Shown: piece after piece, positions 4,552 to 12,260 of the stretch
How the letters are laid out: every line of letters begins with the position of its first letter
Numbering within the stretch: position 1 is the stretch's first letter
Assembly: GCF_938045595.1 (NCBI RefSeq)
Contig: NZ_CALIBB010000088.1
Location: 1-14,783 of the forward strand
Direction: 5' to 3'
Source of the DNA: an uncultured Campylobacter sp.
GTDB taxonomy: Bacteria; Campylobacterota; Campylobacteria; Campylobacterales; Campylobacteraceae
DNA length: 14,783 bases
The notes under the pieces: generated by a model
Told to the model about the DNA's origin: nothing
What the model saw: the letters and a program-made list of their open reading frames with translations, nothing else
Database searches by the model: none
Translations under genes and position numbers: made by a program

Positions 4552-6033
4552 TTATCCAAGCTGTGCGACCTGTTTTTTAAATAGCTCGCCGCGTTCGGCG
4601 TAGCTTTTAAATTGATCCAAACTGGCACATGCAGGGCTTAACAGCGCTATTTCGCTCGCAGAATGTATGGAATTTTTAAAATTTTCGAAATTTTTAGAAT
4701 TCTGCGAATTTCGAGTTTCACCGTCGTTTGTGCGGCGTTTCGGCGAATAGGCGTCGTCGCTTGCGGCAGATGAGCCGCCCCCTTCATACGGCGTATTTTC
4801 GCCGATCTTTGCGCTTTCTTTTGCCTTGCTGTCGCCGTCACACCTGCTATCCGTGCTTGAATTTTGTACTTCCAATTCGCTCGCGCCGCTTTTTTCAAAA
4901 TCCGCGCCTCGGTACCGCTTCGAAATTTCGCTCACCGCGGTTTGTAAAATTTCGCAGCGCACGCAAGGAAGATTGTACTCGTCGCATAAAAGCACGATTT
5001 TATCGGTATTTGAGCCGATTGCGTAAATTCGCAGATTGTATTTTTTAAACTCCGCAAAAAGCGGGTGCAGATCCACGCCTTTATCGTCGCCGCCGAGGAT
5101 CAGATGTATTTTGCGCCCCGCGTATCGCTTCAGCGCCTGCGCGCATGCATCGATGTTGGTGGCCTTCGTGTCATTGACCCAGACCCTGCCGCGCGCGTCG
5201 GTAAGCTCTTCGAGCTTATTGCCCTCGATCACGAAGTCGTTTAGTCGCATGGCGTCGTATCTGTCGAATAAAATTTTCTCCACGCACAGCGCCAAAAGCG
5301 CGTCGATCAAAAAGGGGGTGCGGAATTTTATCTCGCCTAAATCGATGCTGAATTTTTGCGCCAGATCCGCTTCGTCCTCGTAACAGATTACGCGAGCAAG
5401 GCTGTTTTGCGCGGCGGCGGAGCTTTCGTAGGCGCGCGGGATCAGCGCCACGGAGCCTTCGCGCATTTCTAGCAGCGGCGAGAGTTTGGCGCGCTCATAT
5501 TCCGCGAAATCGCCGTGCCAGCTGAGATGATCGGGCGTGATCGCAAGCAGCACGTAGATGTCGGGGCGCGCGTGCTTGGTGTAGTGCAGCGTAAATGAGC
5601 TCGTCTCCAGCACCCAAATTTTGGCGCTTTTATCAAGCTTTGCAAGCGGGACGCCCACGTTGCCGCCCATTTGCGAGCCGTATCGCTCGAGCAGGTGCTG
5701 CATCATCTTCGTCGTCGTCGTCTTGCCGTTCGTGCCGCTGATCCAAATTTTAAGACCTTCGTAATCGTCGAAATAGTTGTATTCGCTGATTAAATTTCGT
5801 GCCTTTCGCACCAGTTCGTGATGCGGCGGGAAGCCCGGGCTCGGGATTTCAAGCTCGCTTGCGGCGGGATCGAACTCGCTTGGGTTTAAAAGCGCATTGC
5901 CGAACTCGTCCAGCTTCGGCGCGCCCGAAGAAATTTCAAATTTATCGTCGTAGATCTCCCAGCAGCCTTCGTCGCGGCAGTGCTCGGCGATCGCTCTAGT
6001 CGTAAGCCCGTAGCCAAATAGCGATTTTTTCAT
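4552..6033 (-). CDS. murD: UDP-N-acetylmuramoylalanine-D-glutamate ligase, with a low-complexity insertion
   Basis: MurD adds D-glutamate to UDP-MurNAc-L-Ala in the cytoplasm, using ATP, during peptidoglycan precursor synthesis. Visible motifs (numbering from MKKSLFGYG): ATP loop GTNGKTTTT at about 100-108, LETSSFTL near 142, AITPDHLSWHG around 164-174, NDTKATN at about 287-293, and the C-terminal LLSPACASLDQF at 464-475. ATG 6033 is chosen over the in-frame ATG 6054 because AAGGGGAG lies directly before it, giving 493 residues. That is longer than the 400-450 usual for the family. The excess is a hydrophilic stretch at about 376-459 rich in S, N, K, D and E, placed in domain 3 just before the conserved C-terminal motif. 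It follows mraY in the same direction after a 113-base gap. Confidence 0.95.
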   Translation of the reverse strand: MKKSLFGYGLTTRAIAEHCRDEGCWEIYDDKFEISSGAPKLDEFGNALLNPSEFDPAASELEIPSPGFPPHHELVRKARNLISEYNYFDDYEGLKIWISGTNGKTTTTKMMQHLLERYGSQMGGNVGVPLAKLDKSAKIWVLETSSFTLHYTKHARPDIYVLLAITPDHLSWHGDFAEYERAKLSPLLEMREGSVALIPRAYESSAAAQNSLARVICYEDEADLAQKFSIDLGEIKFRTPFLIDALLALCVEKILFDRYDAMRLNDFVIEGNKLEELTDARGRVWVNDTKATNIDACAQALKRYAGRKIHLILGGDDKGVDLHPLFAEFKKYNLRIYAIGSNTDKIVLLCDEYNLPCVRCEILQTAVSEISKRYRGADFEKSGASELEVQNSSTDSRCDGDSKAKESAKIGENTPYEGGGSSAASDDAYSPKRRTNDGETRNSQNSKNFENFKNSIHSASEIALLSPACASLDQFKSYAERGELFKKQVAQLG

Positions 6034-6146
6034 TTTTCTCCCCTTTCGCCCCATAAAATTCGAGTTATCTCGCCCGCGCCAAGCTCAGCCATCTCGCCGT
6101 TTCTCTCGCATCTTTCAAAAAACTGCGCTCAATCTGCGCTCGCATT

Positions 6147-7211
6147 TTATCTCAGTTTCAGCGATGTCAGCGCTATGATATTTGCGATCAGCGCGATGAT
6201 CCAAAAGCGGATGATGATTTTGTTCTCGACCCAGCCTTTAAGCTCGAAATGGTGATGTATCGGCGCCATCAGGAAAATTCTGCGTTTAAAAATTTTAAAG
6301 CTGCCCACTTGCAAGATCACGCTGAGCGTTTCGATGACGAAGACGAAGCCGATCATTATGAGTAAAATTTCATTTTTCGTGATGACCGCGCAGTATCCTA
6401 AAAACGCGCCCACGCTGAGGCTACCGCTATCGCCCATAAAGACTTCGGCGGGGTAGCAGTTAAACCATAAAAACCCAAGCAGCGCGCCGATCAGCGCCGA
6501 GACGATGATGCAGACCTCGCCCGCGCCCGCGACGCGCGGTAGCAAGAGATATTGCGAGTAGATCGCATGCCCGCAAAGATAGGCAAATACGCCCAAGCTG
6601 CAGAGCGAAAACACCGAAGGAATGGTCGCTAGCCCGTCTAGCCCGTCGGTTAAATTTACCGCGTTTGAGCTAGCGCTTATCACGATCGTCCAAAACAGCG
6701 GCGCGAAGATCCATAAATTTAGCAGAGGGTATTTGAAAAACGGCACGAAAAATTCCCCGCCCAGGTCGCTAAAAGCATAAAGCGTAGCCCCGATCAGAAA
6801 AGCCAAGAAATTTTGCAGTGCAAATTTAGCCCGCGCGCTAAGGCCTGCGTGGTTTTGGCGGCCTAAAATTTTAGAGATATCGTCTTTGTAGCCGATGAAC
6901 GCAAAGCCCGTAAGGCAAAGCAGGCCGCAGAGCACGAAGACGTTGTTTAGCTTGGCGCACAGCAGGCTAGCAAGCACCGCGGCGGTAACGAAAACGAGCC
7001 CGCCCATCGTAGGGGTCTTGCTCTTTTTCTGATGGTTTTGCGGCGCGAGCTCGTAGATGGGCTGCGCGGCGTGTCTATTTTGCGCCCAGCGGATAAACCG
7101 CGGCATAGCCCAGACCGAAAAACAAAAAGCGATAAAAAACGCAAGGCCTGCGCGCGCGGTGATGTATTGGAAGAAATTTATATTCGTAAGATGATAAAGA
7201 TAATAAAACAA
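6147..7211 (-). CDS. mraY: Phospho-N-acetylmuramoyl-pentapeptide-transferase
   Basis: MraY is the inner-membrane enzyme that transfers phospho-MurNAc-pentapeptide to undecaprenyl phosphate, giving lipid I. The 354 residues match the family length and show about ten membrane segments. Conserved motifs are PTMGG (67-71), the Asp pair in GYKDD (110-111), NLTDGLDG (186-193), FMGDSGSL with Asp261, and the APIHHHFE box with three histidines at 319-321. The start is a TTG at 7211: the next in-frame ATG (residue 36) would cut off the first membrane segment, and AAAGG stands about 6 bases before the TTG. It is the first gene of a minus-strand pair with murD and is divergent from gpmI. Confidence 0.96.
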   Translation of the reverse strand: MFYYLYHLTNINFFQYITARAGLAFFIAFCFSVWAMPRFIRWAQNRHAAQPIYELAPQNHQKKSKTPTMGGLVFVTAAVLASLLCAKLNNVFVLCGLLCLTGFAFIGYKDDISKILGRQNHAGLSARAKFALQNFLAFLIGATLYAFSDLGGEFFVPFFKYPLLNLWIFAPLFWTIVISASSNAVNLTDGLDGLATIPSVFSLCSLGVFAYLCGHAIYSQYLLLPRVAGAGEVCIIVSALIGALLGFLWFNCYPAEVFMGDSGSLSVGAFLGYCAVITKNEILLIMIGFVFVIETLSVILQVGSFKIFKRRIFLMAPIHHHFELKGWVENKIIIRFWIIALIANIIALTSLKLR

Positions 7212-7260
7212 AGTTTGCCTTTGAAATTTTATGAAATTTTATTATGAAAATACGCATTTT

Positions 7261-7266
7261 AGTATA
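7261..7266 (-). promoter_or_regulatory. Possible -10 box of mraY-murD
   Basis: TATACT on the minus strand about 50 bases before the mraY start, preceded by a T-rich stretch. A second candidate CATAAT lies at 7246-7241. No good -35 is found, which is common in Campylobacter promoters. Weak evidence. Confidence 0.35.
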
Positions 7267-7303
7267 AAAGAGGTAAAATTTAGCTTTTAGGGCGGATGAA
7301 ATT

Positions 7304-7332
7304 TTGTCGCATTTGCTAAAAGAAAGTATAAT
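7304..7332 (+). promoter_or_regulatory. Promoter of gpmI (and probably the fab operon)
   Basis: TTGTCG (7304-7309) and a perfect TATAAT (7327-7332) are spaced 17 bases apart, with the predicted transcription start about 70 bases before the gpmI ATG. It lies in the 199-base region between divergent mraY and gpmI. Confidence 0.65.
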
Positions 7333-7410
7333 GCCGCTCGTAAAAACAGCGCCGCAGATCCGCCTCAAAAGGCCTGCACGGCGAAATTTAGACGAAATTT
7401 AGGAGCCAAA

Positions 7411-8877
7411 ATGGGGCAAAAGACGATTTTACTTATCACCGACGGCATCGGCTTTAATGCGAGCGATAAATTTAACGCGTTCGCAAATGCTAAAAAGCCC
7501 GCCTATGATTATCTTTTTAAAAACGTGCCCAATACGCTGCTGCACACCTCCGGGCTTGCCGTGGGCTTGCCGCAAGGGCAGATGGGAAATAGCGAAGTAG
7601 GGCACATGACGATCGGAAGCGGTAGAATTCTGTATCAAAACCTAGTCAAAATCGATCGCGCGATCGACGAGGGCTCGCTTGAGAAAAACGAAGCGCTACA
7701 AAGCCTGCTTTCAAAGTGCCGCAGAGCGCACGTCATAGGGCTTTACAGCGACGGCGGCGTGCATTCACATCTGCGCCATTTTGACGCGATCTGCGAGATA
7801 GCGCAGAATGCGGGTTGCGAGACGTGGGCGCACGCTATCACCGACGGGCGCGACGTTTCGCCAAGCAGCGGAGCGGAATTTTTAAAGCATTTACAGGCTA
7901 AATTTAAAGTTGCGAGCGTGAGCGGGCGCTTTTATGCGATGGATCGCGACAAGCGCTTTGATCGCGTGAAGCGCGCTTACGACGTGCTTATGGGCGAAGC
8001 GGCGCCGCTTGAAATTTTGCCGAGCGAATACGTGTTGCAAAGCTACGAGCGCGGCGTGAGCGACGAATTTATCGAGCCTGCGATCTTTAACGGCTTTAGC
8101 GGTATCGGCGCGGATGACGGAGTTATTTTTATAAATTTTAGAAACGATCGCGCTAGAGAGCTTTGCGCGGCTTTGGGCGATGAGGGCTTCGGCGAATTCA
8201 AGCGAAAATTCGTCGTGCAAAATTTAATCACGATGAGTGAATACGACGCGAGCTTTAAATTTCCACTGCTATTTGAGAAGCCCGTGCTAAAAAACACGCT
8301 TTGCGAAGTGATCGCAGAAGCCGGTCTTACGCAGCTTCACACCGCCGAGACCGAAAAATACGCACACGTGACGTTTTTCTTTAACGGCGGCGTCGAGGAG
8401 CCGCTGCCGAACGAAACTCGCGTGCTGATCCCGAGCCCCAAAGTAAAAACCTACGACGAGCAGCCGCAGATGAGCGCGCCTGCGGTGTGCGATGCGGTGA
8501 TTCGCGGCATCGAAGCGGGGATCGATTTCATCGTCGTAAATTTCGCAAACGGCGATATGGTCGGCCATACGGGCAATTACGACGCCGCGGTAAAGGCGGT
8601 CGAAGCGGTGGATGAGTGCATCGGTAAAATTTTAAGCGCGGCGAAGGCGCACGATTACGCCTACGTGCAGATTAGCGATCACGGAAACTGCGAGGCGATG
8701 CGAGACGCTGGCGGCGAAATTTTAACCAACCACACGACCTTTGACGTATTTTGCTTCGTGCTAGGGCGCGGCGTGCATGAACTAAAAAGCGGACTTGGGC
8801 TTAGCAACGTCGCAGCGACCGTACTAAAGCTAATGGGGCTGCCAAAGCCCGCGGAGATGGATGAGGCGCTATTTTGA
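7411..8877 (+). CDS. gpmI: Phosphoglycerate mutase, 2,3-bisphosphoglycerate-independent
   Basis: The Mn-dependent enzyme interconverts 3- and 2-phosphoglycerate in the cytoplasm, in glycolysis and gluconeogenesis, through a phosphoserine intermediate. The 488 residues fit the family. Key features: metal ligand Asp11 in LLITDGIGF, catalytic Ser61 in MGNSEVGHM, substrate-binding DGGVHSH (114-120) and TDGRDVSPSSG (144-154), NFRNDRAR (242-249), the ETEKYAHVTFFFNGG segment (313-327), ANGDMVGHTGN with Asp382 and His386, and ISDHGNCE with Asp423 and His424. The ATG has TAGGAG six bases upstream. It is the first gene of the plus-strand run and is read from its own promoter. The spacing of 101 bases to fabG leaves room for a further promoter, though none is obvious. 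Confidence 0.97.
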   Translation: MGQKTILLITDGIGFNASDKFNAFANAKKPAYDYLFKNVPNTLLHTSGLAVGLPQGQMGNSEVGHMTIGSGRILYQNLVKIDRAIDEGSLEKNEALQSLLSKCRRAHVIGLYSDGGVHSHLRHFDAICEIAQNAGCETWAHAITDGRDVSPSSGAEFLKHLQAKFKVASVSGRFYAMDRDKRFDRVKRAYDVLMGEAAPLEILPSEYVLQSYERGVSDEFIEPAIFNGFSGIGADDGVIFINFRNDRARELCAALGDEGFGEFKRKFVVQNLITMSEYDASFKFPLLFEKPVLKNTLCEVIAEAGLTQLHTAETEKYAHVTFFFNGGVEEPLPNETRVLIPSPKVKTYDEQPQMSAPAVCDAVIRGIEAGIDFIVVNFANGDMVGHTGNYDAAVKAVEAVDECIGKILSAAKAHDYAYVQISDHGNCEAMRDAGGEILTNHTTFDVFCFVLGRGVHELKSGLGLSNVAATVLKLMGLPKPAEMDEALF

Positions 8878-8978
8878 AATTTAAACGGCGCGGGTCGCGA
8901 GTAGATTTAAACTGCTAAAATTTAGGTAAATTTGGATAAATTTACGCTAGAGATTAAAATTTTAACAAAAGGATAAGT

Positions 8979-9722
8979 ATGAAATTTAGCGGGAAAAATG
9001 TTTTAATCACGGGCGCAAGCCGCGGTATCGGCGCACAGATCGCAAGGACTTTAGCGGGCTATGGGCTTAAGGTATGGATCAATTATCGCTCAAAGCCCGA
9101 GATAGCTGACGCGCTGCTAGAGGAGATCCGCGCAAACGGCGGAGAGGGTGCGGTGATAAAATTTGACGCGACGAACGAGGCGGAATTTAGCGAGGCGATT
9201 GCCCTGATCGCGCAAAGCGACGGCGAGCTAAGCTATCTCGTAAATAACGCGGGCGTCACGAACGACAAGCTCGCGCTTAGGATGAAGCTGGAAGACTTCA
9301 TGGGCGTGATCGAAGCAAATTTAAGCAGCGCCTTCATCGGCTGCCGCGAAGCCCTAAAACTAATGAGCAAAAAGCGCTTCGGCGCGGTCGTAAACATCGC
9401 CTCGATCGTCGGCGAAATGGGCAATGCCGGGCAGGTCAATTACAGCGCGAGCAAGGGCGGAATGATCGCGATGAGTAAGAGTTTCGCAAAGGAGGGCGCA
9501 GCGCGCGGCATCCGCTTCAACTGCATAACTCCAGGCTTCATCGCTACGGATATGACGGACGCGCTAAGCGACGACGTAAAAGCAAGCTACGAAGCGAGCA
9601 TCCCGCTTAAGCGCCTCGGAAGCACGAGCGACGTCGCCGAAGGAGTTGCGTTTTTGCTAAGCGACGGTGCGGGCTACATTACAGGCGAGACGCTTAAAAT
9701 CAACGGCGGGCTCTATATGTAG
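8979..9722 (+). CDS. fabG: 3-oxoacyl-[acyl-carrier-protein] reductase
   Basis: FabG reduces 3-oxoacyl-ACP with NADPH in the first reduction of type II fatty acid elongation. It is a classical short-chain dehydrogenase of 247 residues. The Rossmann glycine motif TGASRGIG lies at 11-18 and NNAG at 89-92. The catalytic set is Asn114, Ser142, Tyr155 and Lys159 (NYSASKGG). The C-terminal SDGAGYITGETLKINGG is typical of FabG rather than other dehydrogenases. The ATG is preceded by AAAAGGATAAGT, a good ribosome binding site. It is followed by acpP after 68 bases, so substrate carrier and enzyme are encoded together. Confidence 0.96.
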   Translation: MKFSGKNVLITGASRGIGAQIARTLAGYGLKVWINYRSKPEIADALLEEIRANGGEGAVIKFDATNEAEFSEAIALIAQSDGELSYLVNNAGVTNDKLALRMKLEDFMGVIEANLSSAFIGCREALKLMSKKRFGAVVNIASIVGEMGNAGQVNYSASKGGMIAMSKSFAKEGAARGIRFNCITPGFIATDMTDALSDDVKASYEASIPLKRLGSTSDVAEGVAFLLSDGAGYITGETLKINGGLYM

Positions 9723-9790
9723 CGTTAAATAGCGGAATTTAAGGTTAAATATTATAGAATTACGCGGTATTTTTTTAAAGGAGTGCTAAA

Positions 9791-10027
9791 ATGGCAGTAT
9801 TTGAAGATGTAAGAGACGTAGTTGTAGAGCAACTAAGCGTTAGCCCGGATCAGGTTAAGCTAGATTCGAAAATTATCGAGGATTTGGGCGCGGACTCTCT
9901 TGACGTAGTTGAGCTTGTAATGGCTTTAGAGGAGAAATTCGGTATCGAGATTCCCGATAGCGAGTCCGAAAAATTAGTAAGCATTAAAGACGTAGTAGAT
10001 TATATAGAAAATTTGCCTAAGAAATAA
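9791..10027 (+). CDS. acpP: Acyl carrier protein
   Basis: A 78-residue acidic four-helix protein that carries the growing fatty acyl chain on a 4'-phosphopantetheine arm. The attachment serine is Ser36 in the invariant DLGADSLDVVELVM motif. The length, acidity and C-terminal DVVDYIENL are as expected. The ribosome binding site AAAGGAG is strong, in keeping with the high level of ACP in cells. A TATTAT at 9750-9755 could be the -10 of an extra promoter between fabG and acpP, but it has no clear -35. fabF follows after 18 bases. Confidence 0.98.
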   Translation: MAVFEDVRDVVVEQLSVSPDQVKLDSKIIEDLGADSLDVVELVMALEEKFGIEIPDSESEKLVSIKDVVDYIENLPKK

Positions 10028-10045
10028 AATTTTAAGGAAGCGGTT

Positions 10046-11263
10046 TTGAAACGAGTCGTAGTAACGGGCATCGGGATGGTAACCTCTCTCGGGCTTGACA
10101 AACAGAGCAGTTTTGAAAATATCTGTAACGGAAAAACCGGGGTTGATAAAATTTCGCTCTTTGACGCTAGCGAATTTCCGGTTCAAATTGCAGCTGAAGT
10201 AAAAGGTTTCGATCCTTCGAGCATAATCGAGGATGGAAAAGAGATAAAAAAGATGGATAGATTTATCCAACTCGGGCTTAAAGCTGCGGGCGAAGCTATG
10301 GATGACGCTAAATTTAGTAGCTTTGATAGCGACGAATTCGGCGTTAGCTCCGCTAGCGGTATCGGCGGTTTGCCGAACATCGAGATAAATGCCAATACCT
10401 GCTTGCAGCGCGGCCCTAGGCGAATTTCTCCGTTTTTTATCCCTTCTGCATTAGTAAATATGCTCGGCGGCTTTGTTTCGATATATTATAAATTAAAAGG
10501 TCCGAATTTATCCAGCGTTACGGCTTGTGCGGCTTCTGCGCATTCGATTATGGACGCTGCGAGAGTTATTATGATTGGCGAAGCGAAAAAGATGCTCGCA
10601 GTGGGTGCCGAGGCTGCGGTTTGTCCCGTAGGTATCGGCGGATTTGCTGCGATGAAGGCGCTTTGTGCTAGAAATGACGATCCTGCGCACGCTTCGCGTC
10701 CGTTTGATGCAGAGCGAAATGGCTTTGTTATGGGCGAAGGCGCGGCGGCTTTGGTTTTAGAAGAGCTAGAAGACGCAAAAGCGCGCGGTGCTAAAATTTA
10801 CGGCGAGCTCGTAGGATTCGGCGCTAGCGGCGATGCTTATCATATCACTTCGCCTAGCCTAGACGGACCGATCCGCGCTATGAAAAAGGCCTACGAGATG
10901 GCGGGACGCCCGAAGATTGATTATATCAATGCCCACGGAACATCCACTGCAATAAACGATAAAAACGAAACCGCGGCGTTAAAAAAACTTTTCGGCGAGG
11001 GCAAAGTGCCTGCGGTCAGCTCCACCAAGGGCCAGCTAGGACATTGCCTAGGCGCTGCCGGAGCGGTAGAGGCTGCGATCAGCCTTTTAGCGATGAAAAA
11101 CGGCATCATACCGCCTACGATAAATCAAATTTCAAAAGATCCAGATTGCGATTTGGACTATGTGCCAAACGTAGCTAGGAAGGCCAAACTCGATTGCGTT
11201 ATGAGCAATAACTTCGGATTCGGCGGCACAAACGCGTCGCTTATTTTCAAAAGAGTAGATTAA
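10046..11263 (+). CDS. fabF: 3-oxoacyl-[acyl-carrier-protein] synthase 2
   Basis: FabF (KAS II) condenses acyl-ACP with malonyl-ACP. The thiolase-fold protein has 405 residues and the complete Cys-His-His site: Cys161 in VTACAASAHS, His297 in NAHGTST and His333 in LGHCLGAAGA, with Lys328 nearby and the GFGGTNAS loop at 391-398. The start is TTG at 10046 with AAGGAAG five bases before it; KRVVVTGIGMVT is the standard family N-terminus, so the TTG is well supported. It follows acpP after 18 bases. Its stop TAA shares one base with the accA ATG (TAATG), a stop-start arrangement that couples translation of the two. Confidence 0.97.
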   Translation: MKRVVVTGIGMVTSLGLDKQSSFENICNGKTGVDKISLFDASEFPVQIAAEVKGFDPSSIIEDGKEIKKMDRFIQLGLKAAGEAMDDAKFSSFDSDEFGVSSASGIGGLPNIEINANTCLQRGPRRISPFFIPSALVNMLGGFVSIYYKLKGPNLSSVTACAASAHSIMDAARVIMIGEAKKMLAVGAEAAVCPVGIGGFAAMKALCARNDDPAHASRPFDAERNGFVMGEGAAALVLEELEDAKARGAKIYGELVGFGASGDAYHITSPSLDGPIRAMKKAYEMAGRPKIDYINAHGTSTAINDKNETAALKKLFGEGKVPAVSSTKGQLGHCLGAAGAVEAAISLLAMKNGIIPPTINQISKDPDCDLDYVPNVARKAKLDCVMSNNFGFGGTNASLIFKRVD

Positions 11264-12201
11264 TGGCGAGCTATCTGGACTTCGAAAAGTCTATAAAGCA
11301 GATCGACGAGGACATCACCGCCGCTAAAATTCGCGGTGATGAGGACGCGGTCGAAATTTTAAATAAGAACCTCGAAAAAGAAATTTCTAAAGTTTATAAG
11401 AATTTAAGCGAATACCAAAGACTTCAGCTTGCGCGCCACCCGGATCGCCCTTATGCGATCGATTATATTCGTGCGCTTTTGCAAGACGCTAGGGAGCTTC
11501 ACGGCGACCGCGCCTTTAGGGACGATCCTTCGATTGTGTGCTATCTGGGTATTATGGGTAACCGCAAAATCACCGTAATCGCCGAGCAGAAGGGCCGCGG
11601 TACCAAAAATAAGTTGAAGCGCAATTTCGGCATGCCCCATCCGGAGGGCTATCGCAAGGCACTGCGCGTAGCAAAACTTGCCGAGAAATTTAACCTTCCT
11701 ATTTTGTTTTTGATTGACACTCCGGGTGCATATCCGGGACTTGGTGCCGAGGAGCGCGGCCAAAGCGAAGCAATCGCGCGAAATCTATATGAGCTTAGCG
11801 ATATTAAAACCCCTACGATCGCCATCGTTATAGGCGAGGGCGGCAGCGGCGGAGCTTTGGCTATTGGCGTAGCTGATCGGCTGGCGATGCTTCAAAACTC
11901 AATTTTTTCGGTTATCTCTCCTGAGGGCTGTGCTGCGATTTTGTGGAACGATCCGAGCAAGAGCGAGGCCGCTACGAAGGCGCTAAAGATCACAGCCGAG
12001 GAGCTAAAAGAGCTGGGCTTGATCGACGACGTGATAAAAGAGCCTAAAACGGGCGCCCACAGGGATAAGGACGGCGCGATAAAAGCGCTTGGAAACTACG
12101 TCTTAACCGAGCTGCACAAGCTAGACGATCTTAGTATAGACGAGCTCATCAGCAGAAGACAACAAAAAATTTTAAGGTTCGGTGCTTATAAAGAGAACTA
12201 A
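11263..12201 (+). CDS. accA: Acetyl-CoA carboxylase carboxyltransferase, alpha subunit
   Basis: AccA pairs with AccD to move the carboxyl group from carboxybiotin to acetyl-CoA, forming malonyl-CoA for fatty acid synthesis. The 312 residues match the bacterial subunit. It starts MASYLDFEKSIKQIDEDI with an N-terminal helical region (about 1-60), then HPDRPYAIDYI, HGDRAFRDDPSIV and the crotonase-like core. That core shows LIDTPGAYPGLGAEERGQSE at about 150-169 and GEGGSGGALAIGVADR at 191-206, the oxyanion and CoA-binding loops. The ATG overlaps the fabF stop by one base. AccD is not in the window. It precedes rho with a 59-base gap without a clear terminator. Confidence 0.97.
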   Translation: MASYLDFEKSIKQIDEDITAAKIRGDEDAVEILNKNLEKEISKVYKNLSEYQRLQLARHPDRPYAIDYIRALLQDARELHGDRAFRDDPSIVCYLGIMGNRKITVIAEQKGRGTKNKLKRNFGMPHPEGYRKALRVAKLAEKFNLPILFLIDTPGAYPGLGAEERGQSEAIARNLYELSDIKTPTIAIVIGEGGSGGALAIGVADRLAMLQNSIFSVISPEGCAAILWNDPSKSEAATKALKITAEELKELGLIDDVIKEPKTGAHRDKDGAIKALGNYVLTELHKLDDLSIDELISRRQQKILRFGAYKEN

Positions 12202-12260
12202 ATTTTAAATTTCGCGACTTTTAAAACTAAATTTAATAACTTCACACTCTAAGAGGACAA

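Noticed and set aside
4647..5383. Several open frames of 60-115 codons on both strands inside murD
   Set aside because: They lie in other frames of a well-supported gene, have Arg/Ser-rich composition typical of shadow frames, and lack ribosome binding sites.
6034..6054. Longer MurD start at ATG 6054 (adds MGRKGRK)
   Set aside because: The AAGGGGAG ribosome binding site falls inside this extension and serves the ATG at 6033, which also gives the usual MKKSLFGYG N-terminus.
6066..6146. 26-codon frame between mraY and murD (ATG right after the mraY stop, starting MRAQIERSF)
   Set aside because: No proper ribosome binding site and no recognised peptide; it more likely is a leader stretch of murD.
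8880..8978. Possible terminator between gpmI and fabG
   Set aside because: Only a 4-base stem (CGCG/CGCG) and no U-tract are found.
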